Positions 52,491 to 64,000 of a stretch of DNA of 64,000 nucleotides are shown in pieces. Below the pieces are notes generated by a model. The model made no database searches. It was given only the letters and a program-made list of their open reading frames with translations, and was not told the DNA's origin. Position numbers and translations under genes: made by a program. The stretch is from Opisthocomus hoazin (Eukaryota; Chordata; Aves; Opisthocomiformes; Opisthocomidae), in contig NC_134418.1 of assembly GCF_030867145.1 (NCBI RefSeq), positions 54,349,682 through 54,413,681 on the forward strand, written 5' to 3'. Position 1 is the first letter of the stretch; the number at the start of each line of letters is the position of its first letter.

Positions 52491-55303
52491 AATCCATGCT
52501 GGTGCAAGGAACTTCATCATTTACTCAGCTGACAGTAGACTTAGGCCAAGGCTGAGTAACATCCTAGATCACACTGTGATGCTGCATTGTTAGAGTCGAA
52601 CACAATCAAATTAACTCCTTGACACTCTCCCCTTGGATGCATGCATGACATTATGACACTGCTTTTGACAATAGAGATTCATAGTGCTTTTAATGATATA
52701 CCGTTGCTGGCAGATCCTTAAGTAAAACCAGTTTATCTAAGAAAAAGAGTTTCAGAATTATTTTCAATTATTTCTAGTCTTGAGTCAAAGTCTTCTGCAG
52801 GACTTTTTATCAACCGCTATACAACTTCCCCCCTGTGTCTTGATTGACTATTACTTTATATACAGCAGTTACACACAGATATTTCTGATCTTTGAACCGT
52901 TATCAATAATCTATCAGTCTGCAGAGCTTCTAGAAAAAAAAAAACAACTTTCAGAGTAGGAATTGAGGGGGCTAGAGTAAGCTATAAAAATACTACTGTA
53001 TTTTTCCCAAAATAATGCTGAATGGCTATTATAGTATTTACAGGATTCTCCAGAAAATGTCAGGGCTTTAAAGGAAGAATTGTTGATGTCGAAGAAAACA
53101 TTCAAGCAGCAGGAAAAAGGACATGATGAAGTTGGCGCCCTTACCTTTTTGCTGTGATCTTCTCTTTGGAACATCTTGGTCTGCTACAGCTAGTTCTCAG
53201 CTTGCCACGATCATCTCCTGTTTATCTCCCCTCGTATGCCGTTCCCAGAAAATGCGCGTACTATAAAAAGCACTGTCAGCCTCAGAACACCTCTTCATTG
53301 CTTTCACATTTGCCAGCTGCCTACATCTTCAGTCTGTCTCCTGTGTGGTGAAAGGCTGTAGTGGAGACGCTTCCTATGGATGCACTATAAAAGCTGGCCT
53401 CCTGCAATGTAAAGGAGCTTGTCAAAGCAGGGAAAATTAATCTGGGCATTTCTAACTCTACAACAGATCTGGCTAGAAGACTGCAAGAAGGTAGTGTGCA
53501 GTGAGACAGGGTCAGGAAGTGGTAAGATGTACATAAAGCACTGCTGTGCTTGTATGCTTCACTTCACACAATTAGTCCATTGACTGAATTGGCAGAAACT
53601 GAACATCACTGAAAGGATTAGTTGTGCTAACATGGTATAAACTGAAATTACATCTCAATGGCTTAGATAAACATACAATTTCACTCCTATAAGCAGCAAC
53701 ACACTCAAATTTTGGGTAAAGAGCTCTTCAAAGGTTGACCTTAAAATATATGTACGTATATATAGCTATGTTCATTAAAATATACTTGGTCTCTTTTCAG
53801 GGTACTCTTTCTTTCCTACCTAGTTTTCTGGTTGTCATCTCACCCATCAAAGATGCATCTTTGAAAACACTTCAGGACAGTAAATTAACTGAGCTACTTT
53901 GTCCTTTGAACCACTATTCTCATAACAAGAAATTCAGGCCATGGGGATTTCCACCTTCTTCACGGGGAGTTTACCATCGCGACTGAAGGCATCCTGACAA
54001 CAAGCACTCATTACTTGCCCTCTGTTGCTAGATTTGTCTTATTAAATTGTACTGGTGGCTTTGGTGGCATTGCCTTACAGTGACTGACATTTAAATATAC
54101 AGCTGCTACTGTACTACTATCTCCTGGGCATGCCTGTGAAAGCAGCCCAAATCCATGTCAGTGCCAAAAAAAGCAGATTAAGTCAACACTGAAGGTGGTC
54201 ATAGCTAAGGCACCTCAGCTGCACAGACAGTACCAGAAAGCTAGGGATAGTAACTCCTCCTAACAACCGTTCTGTTGATTTCACCAGACCTACGCAGTTT
54301 CACACCAACTGAGAGAGTCTGAAAGGGAGACAAACTGAAATGTCATTTTTTTCCAGGAACAGACAAAAACACCTCTGTATTTCACAGCAGTCAGCTGCAT
54401 CAAGTAGTATTAGTCTATTTTCAAAGAGGAGCTTTAACAAATGTGCCATGGTTAGTCTGATAGCCGAGGAAAAAGAGATTAATTCTAAAAAAGCCTCTAT
54501 TTGTAAAAATGTCTTCAACCTCGGCTTGACCTGTCAGCCCAGCCAGAGGTCAGCCCAGCTCACAGAGGTGCTTGCTTTCAAGGAGCCTGGGCCCAAAAAT
54601 GATCTAAACGACTGTAAGCACTGTGTAAACGGCTCTGCACAGTGGAGGGTGCTGCACCCAGTCACAGTGAGTGGCAAAACTTGAGAAAGTTGGTTGCTTT
54701 GAAATTTTGGATAGTGGCACCCACCACTGTCACTCACCAGCATGTGGATTTTTAAGGGACTGTAGAGATAGAGGAAATTTATCTCTGCACAGAAAAGACA
54801 ACGTATTTCAAGCCTGAATTTTTGACTCCCCAAAAGAAACTGAGAATTTGTGCAGAAGAAAGGGATGCAAAACAATATATCTCTGTATATGTATCTCCCC
54901 TCTGAGCTCCACACTCTCCTCGCTCTTCATGTTGAGGACAGAAATGGATGGCAAAATAGCAGCCACGTTTGGAGAGGCAGAGATGTCTCAGCACATGCAG
55001 CATGGGCAATGCAAAATAGTTCTGTGTTTTCATGTACTTTCTGACACAGCTTTGCACTGCAGGTGTAACTCAGACTGGCAACTACCTTTCAGCTCACAAA
55101 ACTTTCTGAAATTCCTTTTTTTTTTTTTGATACAGGCAGTGAATGGCAGAAGCTGCAATTAGTTTTCGTGTAGGTGTTTGAAACATCTTCACTGAACAGC
55201 AGCACACGTCACAGTGAGATTTCACTGGAATCATATTAATCTCCAAAATGAGCTGCGGGAAGGACGAAACAGATGTCTCACCCAGATTTTAAAGTGCTTT
55301 ACA

Positions 55304-55305
<2 letters not shown>

Positions 55306-55343
<38 letters not shown>
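55306..55343 (+). repeat. A38 tract after an AATAAA-like context
   Basis: An unbroken run of 38 A directly follows GTGCTTTACAAT, so that AATAAA merges with the run. Bird CR1 elements do not end in poly(A), so the tail needs another source, such as a processed transcript insertion or simple expansion. No reading frame just upstream resembles a known protein. Confidence 0.85.
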
Positions 55344-55345
<2 letters not shown>

Positions 55346-58300
55346 CATTCTGCAGCCACTTGGCATTTGCCTTGAACTGTTTAATTACCAGGACTGCACA
55401 GAGCACTGCAGACAAATTAGTCTGCTTTAAATGTTAGGGAAAAGATTTTGCCCCCTTAGCCACCCCGACAGAAATTCAAGCCACTCAGCAGAATGGGACA
55501 TGTCAAGTGATTAAATTCTAGTCTCTGACAAGCATTTAAGGTGCCTGTGGAGAGAATCCAAAAAGAAATTATTTCTCCTTAATGCCACATCATGATTTCT
55601 CAACTTTTTCTCAGCCCAATTCATCTGACCAGTTCATCTGCCAGTGAAACAAAAGGCTGAATAAAGAAAAGAACCTGTCTGACAAACCAACTGGCTTCAC
55701 CTTCACAGCCTTCCTGCATTGTTCTATGTTAAAAACCACATCACTGCTCCCTCTTGGGTTGACATTCACACATCCCAAACAAACCACTTAAAATCCTAAC
55801 ATCTGATTTGCAATTGATAGAGCATTTGAAACAGAAATAAAGGATTGTTAAGAAATAGTGTACAGAATCAAAATACTAAATGCCAATACTTAAAGACAGT
55901 AGACAACTTACTGTAAAAATCTTCATTTCCTCATCTTTGATTCCAAAGTCATCTTCAACAGAAAATCTTGCTTGCACTGCTATCTAATGATACCCACAGA
56001 CAGACAACTACACTGTTTCCCTCTATAATTAACAATTACAATATGATGATCTTGCAAATAGGTTACAACAACTATTAGAAGCGGTCTTAAACAAAACCAG
56101 AAATCCTCAAAAGCATCAACATTCCTGGAAATACTACGTTTTCTTATTGTGAGGGAACTGAGAAGTGGCTGGTATTACATTCAAGATACTGCTGTGGGCT
56201 TCTCACTCTGAAAGTTACAAAAGCAATCAGAAGTTGTAACTTCTTCCTTCATTAGTACTCTGGACCCCAGTGCAGGTAATCTAATTGGTTCCCTCTTACC
56301 AAGGTAAATCAGTAACTTTGCTTAACAGCACCATCTGCCATGCCACGTCAGCTGAGTTCCGACGTCCAAGTGCACTTGTGTTATAGCTCATCCACTTCCA
56401 CGCGGTCTCAATGCTCGCAAAGGTGACTTTCCCAAAGACAGTCCAGAACAGAAATCATGAGGCACTCTGAAAGCTGCCTGCTGTTATACGCAGTAAACAT
56501 GCCACAGTTGTTTCAACTTTTACAGTAGTCATTATTTCTATTACAGTATAAATACAGTCATGACTCTTTATTTTACAGTATCATTATTTCTATTTTAAAA
56601 AAGCACTCAAAAGAAGTATTGGGGTCCCTTTGTCTTCCCAGTGCATAAGCATTCTGTGTGTGCGTGTATCAATGTGGGTACGCACACAGGAATGAAAGTG
56701 CCATTGCTTTCCACTCTCCACTGTAAATTAAACTAGTTTCAGAGTAAAAATCCACAAAAGTTAAACGTCAATCAAGTTCTAACTGTATGTGAAAAGAACC
56801 AATGTAACACCACACACCAATAACATAATTGCTTATTATAAAAAAAGAACTATTACTTTAAGTAACTGCAATAACGCTCCCAGAACTGCTTTCTCTCCCC
56901 CAGAACAATGTTGTCTGTGAAAGACTTGGCAGCTTTCCACAGATCAATAACCAGCAATTGCAGGAGTCTGTATTAGGAATGTTAATTTTTTGTATGAGAC
57001 ACTCAGATTTCCACTTTACAACCACAACACACTACCCCTCTCTGCTAAACACACCGACTTGTAGGTATGTAAACCGGCACATCTTCAGTACAAGTGTTAG
57101 TTGGGGGTACTACAGGATGCTTCCAAAGCCTTTGCAGGACTTTCTGGGAAGTTTCCACCACTCTATTTATCCTCCAACAGGCAATGTGACAGATGCATGG
57201 CCTGTCCAGCTCCAAGGAGAACATGCAGAGAAGAGATGAGAAGCATGCACTGCTGTTTCAAAGATGCAGTCACAAAGACTGACTCCATGCTACCACAGGA
57301 AAAAGACGATGATGCTTTTCTCTAAAGGACCATATCTCACTACCAAGCTCTGACCTGAAGTTCTAGGAATTCAGTTGCTCCAAAAGTGTTTCGAACTTTT
57401 CTAAAATGGAGATGAAAAATACGCATTTGAGTTGACCTGGAGTTCAGCCTGGTCTGTTAAGAGCAAAGTAACAAACCATCAGAGTTGTCAGTCCTAAAAA
57501 TTAATGGTTGAGTTTGACAGCTGAGATGTCCAACTTAGCTGGAAGACCAGCACCTTCTGAACAAGACCTTCAATTTAATTTCATTTAGGTAAGTGCCATT
57601 TCAGTTTTGCAGATGTGTCAAAGAGGAGAATTTTACTCCAATCACGTGACACTGCAACAGCCCTATGCAACATCAAGGATAACAGCATGCTAACAGAGAA
57701 TGGTTTTGTTTTTGCAGGAAACTAGCTAGCAAAACAAGGACTAGCTGCAGCCAGGGAACTTCTATAAGATACTACCCTAATTTACTTCATTTTAAGATCT
57801 AATTCAACAACTGCTCTGCATACAGAGGGCTTCCAGAAAGACTAAACTCAGTTTTAACATAACACCAAGCTATATCAGCTTCTGAAATGGCTCAGACAGT
57901 CAGAACAATAAGATGGATAGAATACAAAATCCTTTAGTATTTCCTGATTAAAATAAATAATAGGATAAATTTTGCTTTTCCATTTAAGTCTGGACCCGGA
58001 AAAAATGCTATTACTTCACACACGCACACCCAGAGATTCACACAAGCTAAACAAAACTGACTGCCACCACAGGAATGAACAGCCATTCCTTCTAAGAACA
58101 AAGCTGACCACAGCCTTACAAAAGTAGCTCAGGTCAGCAGCAGCAAAGCCTGTAAAAATGAAGGGTTCTACACCTATGTAGGGACACATGACGAATGCTT
58201 GTCAGTTTAGACCCAGCTCTTCATGATTGTGTCATGTGACTGTTACTTAAACTATTTTTTGTACAAAGTACATACTAATGTCACTGTATGCCAGGAGCGC

Positions 58301-59333
58301 TAAGGATTCTGCCAGATGTACATCACACAGTACCACAGCCAGACTTTTGATAAAATCTGGAGCCCATGCATGCACACATACCTGTGACATAGGACACAAA
58401 TCAGTGAAGGGTTTAGCATGTATCTAATTAAGCAAAAGAGTCATTTATCTACTGATAAAAATGCACAAACTTGTATGACTAACTTGTGTTCAGAAACAGG
58501 AAAATTGAGCTAGGCTGAGCTGCAAGGTGGAAAGCAGTTTGTGAGTGTCACGGTATTCATCTAGGACTGCTTTAGTCAGGGCTATATAAGCACTCATACG
58601 TTTAGCTGCCATCAGACCAGCTATTGAGCTGCACCTGCAGAATATCTTGGTAGACAAGGTATAAAGGGTTTGGTAGTTATCTAGGCTGAGCAAGAATTAT
58701 CAGGATAGGGACTGCTATTGCTGACCAACACTACTGTTCAGCTATGGTTTACATTACAAAAGACAATCAAGTTTCAGACTACAAACTAATAACCAGGAAG
58801 CCAGAAAATAACTGCAACCCTTTTCAGTACTCAGACAGGTTACCCAAGCTCCACACACAGATTTAAAACATGCAGCACTAACAGCTCTGATAGTGCACGT
58901 ACCAGCCCCCAAGCTCTGCTGATCTGCATTTCCCTATCAGTCTGGTCAGTACTGATTGACAGGAAGAGGCCAGTCCCCTGACTCAGCCCCCACTTCCTTC
59001 CTCCTCCAGCTTAGCGCTTACTATGAAACAACACATGCCACAGATTGCCACTCAGTTCGTCACCATTGTTTTGATATGTGGTTCTGGTCAAAGACCTACC
59101 ATTTCCTTGATATATCAGAAAAGTCTCCTAGCAATTCTTTGAAAAGCCCAGGCTGTTTTAGTTGTTTCCGTAAAACACATTTTCCTCTTCTAGAGAAAGT
59201 TTCCAAGTATCTCTTTCATTTTTTTTTATTTGAGGCTCACATAATATTTGAGTCTCACCAACTTCACCTTCATCATTGAACTATCCAATTCTTTATTATG
59301 GAAACTTGAAATAGGTCCCAAAAGACATGCACC

Positions 59334-59752
59334 TGTTGGAGTAGGTCCAGAGGAGGGCCACAAAAAAGATCAGAGGGCTGGAACACCTCTGGTATGAGGA
59401 CAGGCTGAGAGAGCTGGGGCTGTTCAGCCTGGAGAAGAGAAGGCTGCAGGGAGACCTTATAACAGCCTTCCAGTACCTGATGGGGGCCTACAGGAAAGCT
59501 GGAAAGGGACTTTTTGCAAGGGCATGTAGTGATAGGACAAGGGGTAATGGCTTCAAGCTGAAAGAGGGTAGATTTAGACTAGGTCTAAGAAAGAAATTCT
59601 TTATGATGAGGGTGGTGAGGCACTGGAACACGTTGCCCAGAGAAGCTGTGGACGTCCCCTCCCTGTAAGTGTTCAAGGCCAGGACAAGGCCTTGAGCAAC
59701 CTGGTCTAGTGGAAGGTCCCTTCCAACCAAAACCATTCTATGATTCTATGAT
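59334..59752 (+). mobile_element. CR1 LINE 3' fragment with octamer tail
   Basis: The fragment starts at GGAGTAGGTCCAGAGGAGGG, continues through the end of the CR1 reverse-transcriptase frame ([40 protein letters not shown]) and ends CCATTCTATGATTCTATGAT. It is shorter than the copy at 45.8 kb, lies in the same orientation and differs enough to be an independent insertion of the same family. Confidence 0.92.
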
Positions 59753-62700
59753 TGAAAAGATAAATCACAGCAAAGTCTCTGCAGCAAATATCCAGGCAGA
59801 GGGGAAAAAGAAAGAAAGGCTTTCTATATTTAATATTGTACAGTCTATCTACTTGACCATGAAATTCTTCTTCCAAAAAGGAACTAGAAAAAAACATGAA
59901 GACAACTAAAAGGTAGAGAAGCATCTTGCAAAACACAGCTATCTACAAAGTTTTACTTAGGTCAATTTCAATAGAATGAAAGTGTTTAGCTTCGTATGAT
60001 ACTCTATCAATTATATGGATCTATTTTTAAATAAAATATTTCAACAGGTTGAGAAGTCTACTTTGTTTTAACTTAACAAATCACAGTGTTTCAACTTTCC
60101 ACTTCATGTCAGGTTTTGTGGGTTTCTTTGAAGACGCCATAATGCAAACAGGCCAACCTAAAACTTTGCTTTTCGTCGAATAGCTATAAGAAAAAACACT
60201 TTATTTTAATTTTATGAAAAATGTCATCACATTTCTATATCCCTTAGTTCAGTAATCCAAGCCACATTTTCAAGTGCTAATGAGACATCTGCTCACAGTT
60301 ACTTTGGTTTCTAAGATTTAATCTCTGATCCTCAAATCATACTGAAAATGGAATCTATGCTTTTAATTTCTTCACAAAATACCTCAATTCAAACAAGTAG
60401 TCTGATATACTAATCTACAGCTGTCTGATATACTAATTAACAGCGATAATGATAATTTAAGTTCTCATTGGTCATCAAGAAATTTCAATTCCCTCATTGA
60501 ACTCTATTGGTATCTGGGGTTAAAATTGTAGTTTATTATGGAGATTTTAATTGCAGTTATTGCATAGCTGTCAATGGCTCTTAAAAAAACTGCCATTCAT
60601 CTAGAAACATTAACAGTTCACACAAGAGGCATCCTGGTTCTCTAACAGAGAGCCGATGTATGACATAAATAAAGCCAGTTTCCCTTGCCAGTAAAAGCTA
60701 TCTGTTTTTCCCCCTTTTGTTACGCAGGAGAAGTACACCCCGCAGACACGTCAGCACTTCCTGAAAGGTTCCAAAGAGCCCATCTCTTAAAACAACAACT
60801 TCAGGCTTCAGTCAGAAGCAAAACACGTTTCATGCAAAGCTATGAAATAACACACACAATATGAACTTGCTCTATAACATTTTTTTTTCTCATTGTACCA
60901 CAAAGGTATCTGGCTTGGTTTGATTTAACAAGTCATGTATCAAAGTCGATGCAAACTCAACTTCTTTTTTTTTAAGGATGGCTAATCTTTTTAAAGAAAA
61001 CAGTTTCCTGAATTTAGATGCAATTATAAAGTTTTAAGAAAACAGGAATACAAAAAAAAAAAAAAATAATTCTCACAACCTACCAGAATATTTCAAGAAA
61101 AGAGATTTCCTTATGAGATGAAGCTTCGTGCTACTGAGTCTTTGCTTCTGTTCATATGGAAACCTGCCTGTAAATGATAGTATTATTTTTTACGTTAACA
61201 AAGATTGGCTAGAATGTGTGCTGGCACAGCTACACAAGCTAACGACACAAATAGAAATTTGTGCTGTGCCTTTATGGATTTCTTCCTTCCCCTGCTTTTA
61301 ATACAGTTTTCTGCAGAATACTAAAATCATACTGTTTTCAATGAGAACCCATAGCAGTTTAACTCTGACAAAGATATTCCCGCTCCCAAGCCAATGTCCT
61401 CTAGTCTGCCTGTTTTCTAACCCGTGGAAAAAGAAATGTGGCTGTTTTCTGCAGTTTCTTCCAAGTGCACATTGTCCCATTAACTCCTCTGAAGGGTTTA
61501 CTGCAATTGTGCAATGCATTTGGGATTACAGGTCTAAAGATTATAGTCCTTATACTGATAAACAATTACTCCTATTGATTTCTTTGTTAATATGCTGTAA
61601 CACTCAGCTAAGGAGTAGATATGAATAAAGTTTCTGCAATCATCTCACAAGTTAGAGATGGAAATCCTGTCACACTAATGAAATACTTGAGGGATTCCAT
61701 GTTAACAGTGCGAGACCTATATTTCTTTTATCATTACACCTCCATCAGCTTCTTTCTGTATATTGTTCTATTATCACAGAATTAGTTCAACAAGGGCTAT
61801 TAGAAACAGCAACAAAATGTCTCACTACGAGTATTTAAATGGTCCCTAAAAGAATAATGGTTCTCCTATTGATGGGAAAGCATCTCCTTTTCCTAGCTGC
61901 AGTCAATTTAACAGGCAGAGTTATCCAGGACTGGCATCTTAAAAACAAACAACAAGAGCATTTAACAGTTTCTTGCCTAAAAGAGGAAGGAAAGCAACTG
62001 TTGGTGGAAGATGTTAGTTGAAAACACCAGATGAAAGATCCTACAGAAAAGAATGAAATATGAGCAAATGGTGTCAGCACACGGATGTGGAGCAAGTGAA
62101 AAAAGGCGGCTCATACCTGGCTTAAACAAAACTCACATAGAAAGAGAATTTTTAAGTGCCAAGTAAGAGCATGCACAGAGGATTGTGGCAGTTTAATTCT
62201 CTCCTCTGATATGTGCCCTTGACAACAAACTCAGCTTGACTTTGCATTGAAAGCATGACAAAACACTTATCAGTAAAACTGGAGAAGCCGAGGGAAATCC
62301 CTGTGTTTTCAAAGGAAGGTATAGGTGAGAGAAGCTGCTTGACAGAGCAGATCAGATCAGCCATCAGATCAGATATTTCATGGTCTACATTGCCTCTCGC
62401 AGAGTATACCAAGTGCTTTGGAAGATGCGAAAAAATCTGGTATAGTAGAGAAATATTTCTGACATTTGTAATTTTGATGATCAAGCTATTCCCTAAGCAC
62501 AAGTTTGTATTTTATAAGAGACATGCACAAGAAACAATCCTCCTATTTGGGAAATGTTACATTTCTTCATTACTCCTCTGGATTTTCAACATGGTTTTGA
62601 CCCTCCACTGCTTCAAAATCGGTATTCTTTCATCTCCTCTCTTGTCAGAGAAGCCACACACTTCTATTTAGGTACTGTTTTTAGCTACTTCTGAAAGAGG

Positions 62701-64000
62701 ACAACCTTTTATAACAGCTACTCTTCTTGATTAGTACTTCAGCTGGTTCTATTAAGTTGCATTCAAAAAGGACAAAGAAAAGTGTATTCCCTCAAAAATA
62801 ACTGGAAAATTCAAAGAATATAATTATCTCATAGACAATCCCACTGGGATAAGGATGCAATCATAGGCAGAACTCTCCTTTGTTTACTGTAAGAGACATG
62901 CATGCTGAGAGATTTACTCACATTACCTAAGGTCAGGCTCCTGCACTTAGGTACTGAATCATCCCCCCAACTCCATCTACACACAGCAAGAACCAAATTC
63001 CTGCTGGGAGCCCAGGGAATTTATCTGGCTAACTTCACCATCGAGTCTGTCAGATGCCTACCGATGGCTGGGACAAATGCTCCCCCAGACCACCTATTCC
63101 ACATGATTATTTCACTGAAGAGCTATGTGTAAGCTTCATCGCACTAAGCCAACTAAGTAATTTTATGTAGTTACAGTATATTCATTACTGCAGAAGACCA
63201 CAGCTCAACAGAGGGAACATGCCAGGACGTGTGAAGCTTCCTGATAACTCTGGCACGCTGACTTGCCTCCTGTAAGACTAATCCAGTGTCCTACCATTTA
63301 TTCATTTTATTTCTGACTTCAGCCACTTGTATGGAATTACTGGACATCATGCAACCTGTGCAGTGCAACAGCACAGTACATCTCCAGTAAGTCCAATAGA
63401 CCTCAGATGCACTCAGCAGAAAAGGGAAAGAATATAACGAAAACCAGGTGTTCTGACCTCCCTGTTGCATACACCTGCTTCTGCTTTACTCTAGATATTC
63501 TACTTCAGAATGTATATTTGACTCAAAATATAAGAAATGCAGGAGCCAGGCACCAATATGAGTTAACGAGCTGCTTGCTAGCTGAGGAGTCATGCACACA
63601 TCCATTATTACAGGTCTAAAAATAGCAATGCCTTAAGAAGCTGTTAGAAAAACAAATTGTGGCATATGGATATAAAAGTAATCCGTGGATGAAAAAAAAA
63701 GATGGTGAAAATCTATTGCAAACAGATGGTTAAATAAATAAAATCATTCCGTCCCAACTTCAAGTAGCAAATACTGCCATCACTATCAGCGATGTCAGAG
63801 CCAGCTGCTCCACGTGGGGTCTCACTGGATTGCCTTCAGCATGGCCGGGCTGCCAGGCAGTGGCGTCTGCTCCAGATGAAAGCTACGCAGATTCCTAGCA
63901 CTCCTTGAGCACTCTTTATGTCTTCTGTCTACCCATTTTGTATCTCTACACGGTAAACCTGTCCAAAACAATGATGTTCCACATTGTTCAACACTTTGCG
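59753..64000. other. AT-rich non-coding DNA, no feature recognised
   Basis: Reading frames are short and overlapping, with no family motif. Several A and T homopolymers occur, for example about 61050-61065. It probably continues the upstream or first-intron DNA of CSGALNACT1. Confidence 0.5.

Larger units (their letters stand above)
51156..59333. other. Non-coding DNA upstream of the CSGALNACT1 start codon
   Basis: CSGALNACT1 genes have 5' untranslated exons, so this stretch is probably first intron or promoter-proximal DNA of that gene. I could not place those exons. A 142-codon plus-strand frame at 51595-52023 has no recognised match. A CR1 tail scrap and an A38 tract are listed separately. 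Confidence 0.5.

Overview
The window looks like nuclear DNA of a bird. Evidence: 5'-truncated CR1 LINEs ending in ATTCTATG-type octamers, two solo LTRs of familiar avian ERV type, no Alu/L1-type repeats, and a conserved SH2D4A / CSGALNACT1 gene pair. All genes are split by GT-AG introns; exon coordinates were worked out by hand from reading frame, splice sites and remembered family sequences.

Layout. 1-5.7 kb: no recognised gene; one unassigned minus-strand reading frame (4089-4376). 5.7-13.8 kb: a very GC-rich block holding a cluster of cytosolic sulfotransferase (SULT1-family) genes, all on the minus strand. Two are complete seven-exon genes of 296 aa each (5862-7493 and 8557-10080). The third (11598-12979) is a decayed copy. 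The two intact copies are nearly identical, introns included, over their 3' halves but diverge over exons 2-3 and introns 1-3, a mosaic that suggests gene conversion. 13.9-21.3 kb: AT-richer intergenic DNA with a solo LTR (15524-16133) and a few unassigned coding-like scraps. 21.4-30.6 kb: complete SH2D4A on the plus strand (nine coding exons, 454 aa). 35.1-51.2 kb: complete coding part of CSGALNACT1 on the minus strand (seven coding exons, 530 aa), tail-to-tail with SH2D4A as in mammals. Its introns carry a solo LTR with a perfect 5-bp target duplication (39333-40486) and a CR1 fragment. 51.2-64 kb: non-coding DNA upstream of the CSGALNACT1 start codon, with CR1 pieces and a long A tract.

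The genes are not a functional operon-like unit. The SULTs are cytosolic PAPS-dependent conjugating enzymes, SH2D4A is a cytoplasmic SH2 adaptor, and CSGALNACT1 is a Golgi glycosyltransferase that starts and extends chondroitin sulfate chains. The points most worth a second look are the SULT1 cluster beside SH2D4A (unlike the mammalian arrangement), its conversion mosaic and dying third copy, and several unassigned reading frames. I found no convincing wholly new system.
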